The notes beneath the pieces were generated by a model. That model worked only from the letters and a program-made list of their open reading frames with translations. It was not told the DNA's origin and did no database searches. The position numbers and the translations under genes are program-made. DNA of 26,573 nucleotides from DATKPC01 sp035524275 (GTDB taxonomy: Bacteria > Pseudomonadota > Gammaproteobacteria > Burkholderiales > Burkholderiaceae_F): assembly GCA_035524275.1 (NCBI GenBank), contig DATKPC010000107.1, positions 1-26,573 of the forward strand. The letters run 5' to 3'. Positions 23,207-26,573 of this stretch are shown one piece after another; within the stretch, counting starts at the first letter, position 1, and each line of letters opens with the position of its first letter.

Positions 23207-24754
23207 ATGAACCAGCTTTCGACGCTCGACGCGGTCTTCCTGCATCTGGAGACGCCGGAGATGCCGATGCACGTGGGCGCGCTCCAGATCCTGCAGCGGC
23301 CGCCGCCGCGCGTGCACCGGAAGTCCGTCCGGAAATCCGAGACGAACCGCGGCGGGCCCGCGGAGCCGTACGTCGATGCCCTGCGGCGCGTGGTGGCATC
23401 TCGGCTGCATCGCGCCCCGATGTTGACGCGCGCGCTCGTGCCGCTGCCGCTGGACATGGGCAACCCTTTCTGGCAAGACGGCGTCGCGGTCGACCTTCAC
23501 TGGCACGTCCGCAGCTATCGGCTCCCGGCTCCCGGCGGACCGCGGCAGCTGGACGAATTCATCGCGCGGCACGCCGCGCGCCTGATGGATCGCTCGCGCC
23601 CGCTGTGGCAGCTGCTCGTCGTCGAGGGTCTCGACGAGTCCTTCGGCCCCGACGCGGTCGCCGTCTACACGAAGCTGCATCACGCGGCCGTCGACGGCAA
23701 TGCGGCCGTGGCACTCGGCAACGTACTGTTCGACACCGAGCCGGATCCGGCGTCGTCGCTGGCGCCGCAAGGGCACGCGCTTCGGCTGGCGCAGACCCCG
23801 CCGCCGGCGACCCGCGCGCTTCTCGGCGCGGCCGCGTGGAACCAGGTTGCGCACAGCGTCCGCCTCGCGGGCGCGCTGCCCAAGGCCGGCCGCAGCCTCG
23901 CCGCGGTGCTGCGTCAATGGATCGGCTTGACCACGCGCGGCACCGGGACCGCGCCGCTGCAGATCGCGCCGCGCACGTTCCTCAACGTCACGGTGTCGCG
24001 CAAGCGCGCCTACGGCACCGCGCGCGTGCCGCTCGGCGAGCTGAAGGAGATCGGCCATGCCTGCGGCGCGACGGTCAACGATCTCGTGCTCTGGCTCGTG
24101 TCGACGGCGCTGCGGGAGTACGTCGAGCGGCACGAGCCGCTGCCCGACCGGCCGCTGCTTGCCGGGGTCCCGGTGTCGTTGCGCCCCGAGGGCGATACGA
24201 ACAGCAACACGCAGGCGACGTTGACATCCGTCAATCTCGCCACGCATATCGACGATCCCCGGCTGCGATTGGCGGCCATCCAGGACGCGACCGCCGCGAT
24301 GAAGGATACGATCGGCCGGATGAGGCCGTTGCTCGCCATCGAGTTGCCGTCGCTCGGGTTGCCCTGGCTGCTTCGCGGCGCCGCCTCGATCTACGCGTCC
24401 GCGAGGCTTGCCGAGCGCCTTCCGGGCGTCGCGAACCTCGTCGTCTCGAACGTCGCCGGGTCGCGCGTGCCGCTGTACCTTGCCGGCGCACGGATGGTCG
24501 CCACGTATCCGGTGTCGATCATCGTCCACGGTGTCGGCCTCAACATCACGGTGCAGAGCCATGACGGCGCGCTCGGCTTCGGCTGCGTCGGCTGCGGCCG
24601 CGCGCTGCCCGACATCGCGCTGCTCGCGAGCGGGATCGAACGCGCGTTCGACGCGCTGCGAGCCGCGGCGATGCCGGTGCGCATCGCGTCGCGTCCGCCG
24701 GCGAAGCCGCTTGCCCGCAGGCGCACGCCAACGAAACATGCCGACGCGTCGTAG
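23207..24754 (+). CDS. WS/DGAT acyltransferase, second and divergent copy
   Basis: A 515-residue WS/DGAT-family enzyme, clearly different from its neighbour. It starts MNQLSTLDAVFLHLETPEMPMHVGALQ, has the active-site motif HHAAVDG at 158-164, and carries the C-terminal family segments ATVNDLVLWLVSTALREYV, GVPVSLRP and NLVVSNVAGSRVPLYLAGA. Between the first strand and VDALRRVVASRL there is a charged insertion (PPRVHRKSVRKSETNRGG) that I do not expect in typical members. It also ends in a short basic tail. The third gene of the cluster overlaps its last 17 nt. Two unlike WS/DGAT copies in tandem suggest different chain-length or acceptor preferences. Confidence 0.9.
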   Translation: MNQLSTLDAVFLHLETPEMPMHVGALQILQRPPPRVHRKSVRKSETNRGGPAEPYVDALRRVVASRLHRAPMLTRALVPLPLDMGNPFWQDGVAVDLHWHVRSYRLPAPGGPRQLDEFIARHAARLMDRSRPLWQLLVVEGLDESFGPDAVAVYTKLHHAAVDGNAAVALGNVLFDTEPDPASSLAPQGHALRLAQTPPPATRALLGAAAWNQVAHSVRLAGALPKAGRSLAAVLRQWIGLTTRGTGTAPLQIAPRTFLNVTVSRKRAYGTARVPLGELKEIGHACGATVNDLVLWLVSTALREYVERHEPLPDRPLLAGVPVSLRPEGDTNSNTQATLTSVNLATHIDDPRLRLAAIQDATAAMKDTIGRMRPLLAIELPSLGLPWLLRGAASIYASARLAERLPGVANLVVSNVAGSRVPLYLAGARMVATYPVSIIVHGVGLNITVQSHDGALGFGCVGCGRALPDIALLASGIERAFDALRAAAMPVRIASRPPAKPLARRRTPTKHADAS

Positions 24755-25604
24755 ATCCACGCACGCGCCACGTGGCGACGCGATCGCGCCGGCGCCGCCG
24801 CCGGAACCGATCGAAGCGGCGCACCACGACGCCGACCTGAAGCCGCCGTCGGCGTGGAAGATGATGCTCGAGAGCCGCGCGCCCTGGGAGTTCGCGGCGA
24901 CGTTCATTTCGATGACGGCGCTGGCGCGCGCGCCGCGCGGCGATGGCCATCCGGTCATCGTGTTTCCGGGGCTCGTTGCCAACGACGTCACGACGGCGCC
25001 GTTGCGGCAGTACCTCGCGTGGCTCGGGCATGCCAGCTATCCGTGGTCGCTCGGCGTGAACCTCGGTCCCCGCGAAGGCGTGCTGGACCAGTGCCGCGAG
25101 CTCGTCCGCGAGCTGTACCTGCGCCATGGCGAGCGCGTCAGCCTGATCGGGTGGAGCCTGGGCGGCATCTATGCGCGCGAACTGGCGAAGGAGTTTCCGC
25201 ACTTCACGCGCTGCGTGATCACGCTGGGGACGCCGTTCTCCGGGCATCCGCGCGCGACGAACGCGTGGCGGCTGTATCGCTATGTCAGCGGCCACGACCC
25301 GGTCGACGACGAGACGCTGCACCACCTGCGCGAGCCGCCGCCGGTGCCGACGACGTCGCTGTATTCGCGGACCGACGGCGTCGTCTCGTGGCGCTGCAGC
25401 CTGAATCCACGGGGACCGCGGGCGGAGAACATCGAGATCACGGCGAGCCACTTCGGGATGGGCATGAATCCGCTCGCGCTCTATGCGATCGCCGACCGCC
25501 TCGCGCAGGTGCCGGAGACGTGGCAGCGCTTCGAAGCGACCGGTGCCTGGCGCTATTTCTACGGCCGCCAGCGCGACCCGTCGTCGCACCACGGCGACGA
25601 CTGA
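24738..25604 (+). CDS. Alpha/beta hydrolase, lipase-like
   Basis: A 288-residue alpha/beta-fold hydrolase. The strand PVIVFPGLVANDVTTAPLRQYLAWLGH leads to the nucleophile elbow GWSLGG with Ser140. TLGTPFSGHP is the segment seen in lipase-like members that release acyl groups. A likely acid is Asp in SRTDGVVSW and a likely histidine is in TASHFGMG. The start overlaps the end of the second WS/DGAT gene by 17 nt, so translation is probably coupled; an internal Met (MMLESRAP) is an alternative start, since the first 35 residues are Pro/Arg-rich. No signal peptide is seen. The context suggests action on wax ester or triacylglycerol, which is inference. Confidence 0.83.
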   Translation: MPTRRRSTHAPRGDAIAPAPPPEPIEAAHHDADLKPPSAWKMMLESRAPWEFAATFISMTALARAPRGDGHPVIVFPGLVANDVTTAPLRQYLAWLGHASYPWSLGVNLGPREGVLDQCRELVRELYLRHGERVSLIGWSLGGIYARELAKEFPHFTRCVITLGTPFSGHPRATNAWRLYRYVSGHDPVDDETLHHLREPPPVPTTSLYSRTDGVVSWRCSLNPRGPRAENIEITASHFGMGMNPLALYAIADRLAQVPETWQRFEATGAWRYFYGRQRDPSSHHGDD

Positions 25605-25609
25605 ATCGC

Positions 25610-26518
<909 letters not shown>

Positions 26519-26541
26519 GAAGATACGCGGCAGGCTGCGCG

Positions 26542-26563
26542 CCCTCTCCCCCACCCCTCTCCC
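26542..26563. repeat. Partial intergenic repeat with CCCTCTCCC motif
   Basis: Two copies of CCCTCTCCC (26542-26550 and 26555-26563) lie directly after the last gene. This motif is familiar as one arm of short palindromic intergenic repeats found in many high-GC proteobacteria; the other arm would lie beyond the window. Confidence 0.5.
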
Positions 26564-26573
26564 GCTCGCGCGG

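Noticed and set aside
21443..24235. 14-bp exact match TGACATCCGTCAAT at 21443-21456 and 24222-24235
   Set aside because: One match of this length is expected by chance in a window of this size, and the second copy is inside the coding sequence of a conserved acyltransferase segment.

Overview
The window is a very GC-rich chromosomal stretch (no exact GC count made) that reads as a betaproteobacterium, most likely a Burkholderiales-like lineage. This is an inference from gene content: a homodimeric AceE-type pyruvate dehydrogenase E1, the AcnD/PrpF variant of the methylcitrate cycle, a Sox sulfur-oxidation operon with flavocytochrome c, and a ChvE/GguAB sugar transporter. I see no phage, integrase, insertion sequence, rRNA, tRNA or CRISPR array.

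Layout. (1) 1-4338, minus strand: a tight five-gene operon. It runs from a two-subunit molybdenum hydroxylase (2Fe-2S subunit, then Tat-exported molybdopterin subunit) into flavocytochrome c flavoprotein, SoxX, and the first codons of what is probably SoxY, cut by the window edge. (2) 4339-6086: a degraded patch. It holds a 13-bp tandem repeat, a four-helix DUF1648-type membrane protein, and two divergent mini-genes (an SDR and a MaoC/mesaconyl-CoA-hydratase-like protein). Both mini-genes keep family N- and C-termini but lack their catalytic middles, in frame. (3) 6087-12824, minus strand: aceE, acnD and prpF, linking propionate (2-methylcitrate) catabolism to pyruvate oxidation, without prpB, prpC, aceF or lpd in view. 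(4) 13034-14204, plus strand: a Nudix hydrolase and a small secreted protein of unknown function. (5) 14205-19428, plus strand: a complete CUT2-type monosaccharide ABC transporter (binding protein, double ATPase, permease) followed by an AraC-like regulator. The upstream region holds an exact match to the E. coli AraC half-site pattern with a weaker half-site 21 bp away, and a stable hairpin separates the binding-protein gene from the ATPase gene. (6) 19508-26518: a lipid module with acyl-CoA ligase on the minus strand, and divergently two different WS/DGAT acyltransferases and two alpha/beta hydrolases.

How the parts work together. The transporter and AraC regulator form a self-contained sugar uptake regulon, probably for L-arabinose or a similar sugar. 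FadD supplies acyl-CoA for the WS/DGAT enzymes, which would make wax esters or triacylglycerol, and the hydrolases may act on stored lipid. The molybdenum hydroxylase shares an operon with periplasmic sulfur-oxidation electron carriers, which suggests electrons from an unknown substrate may enter the same cytochrome pool.

The most unusual signals are the paired in-frame deletion genes at 5191-5897, the molybdenum-hydroxylase/Sox operon, and the AraC-type operator with E. coli-like geometry. All family assignments come from reading the translated sequence against remembered family features; no database search was possible.
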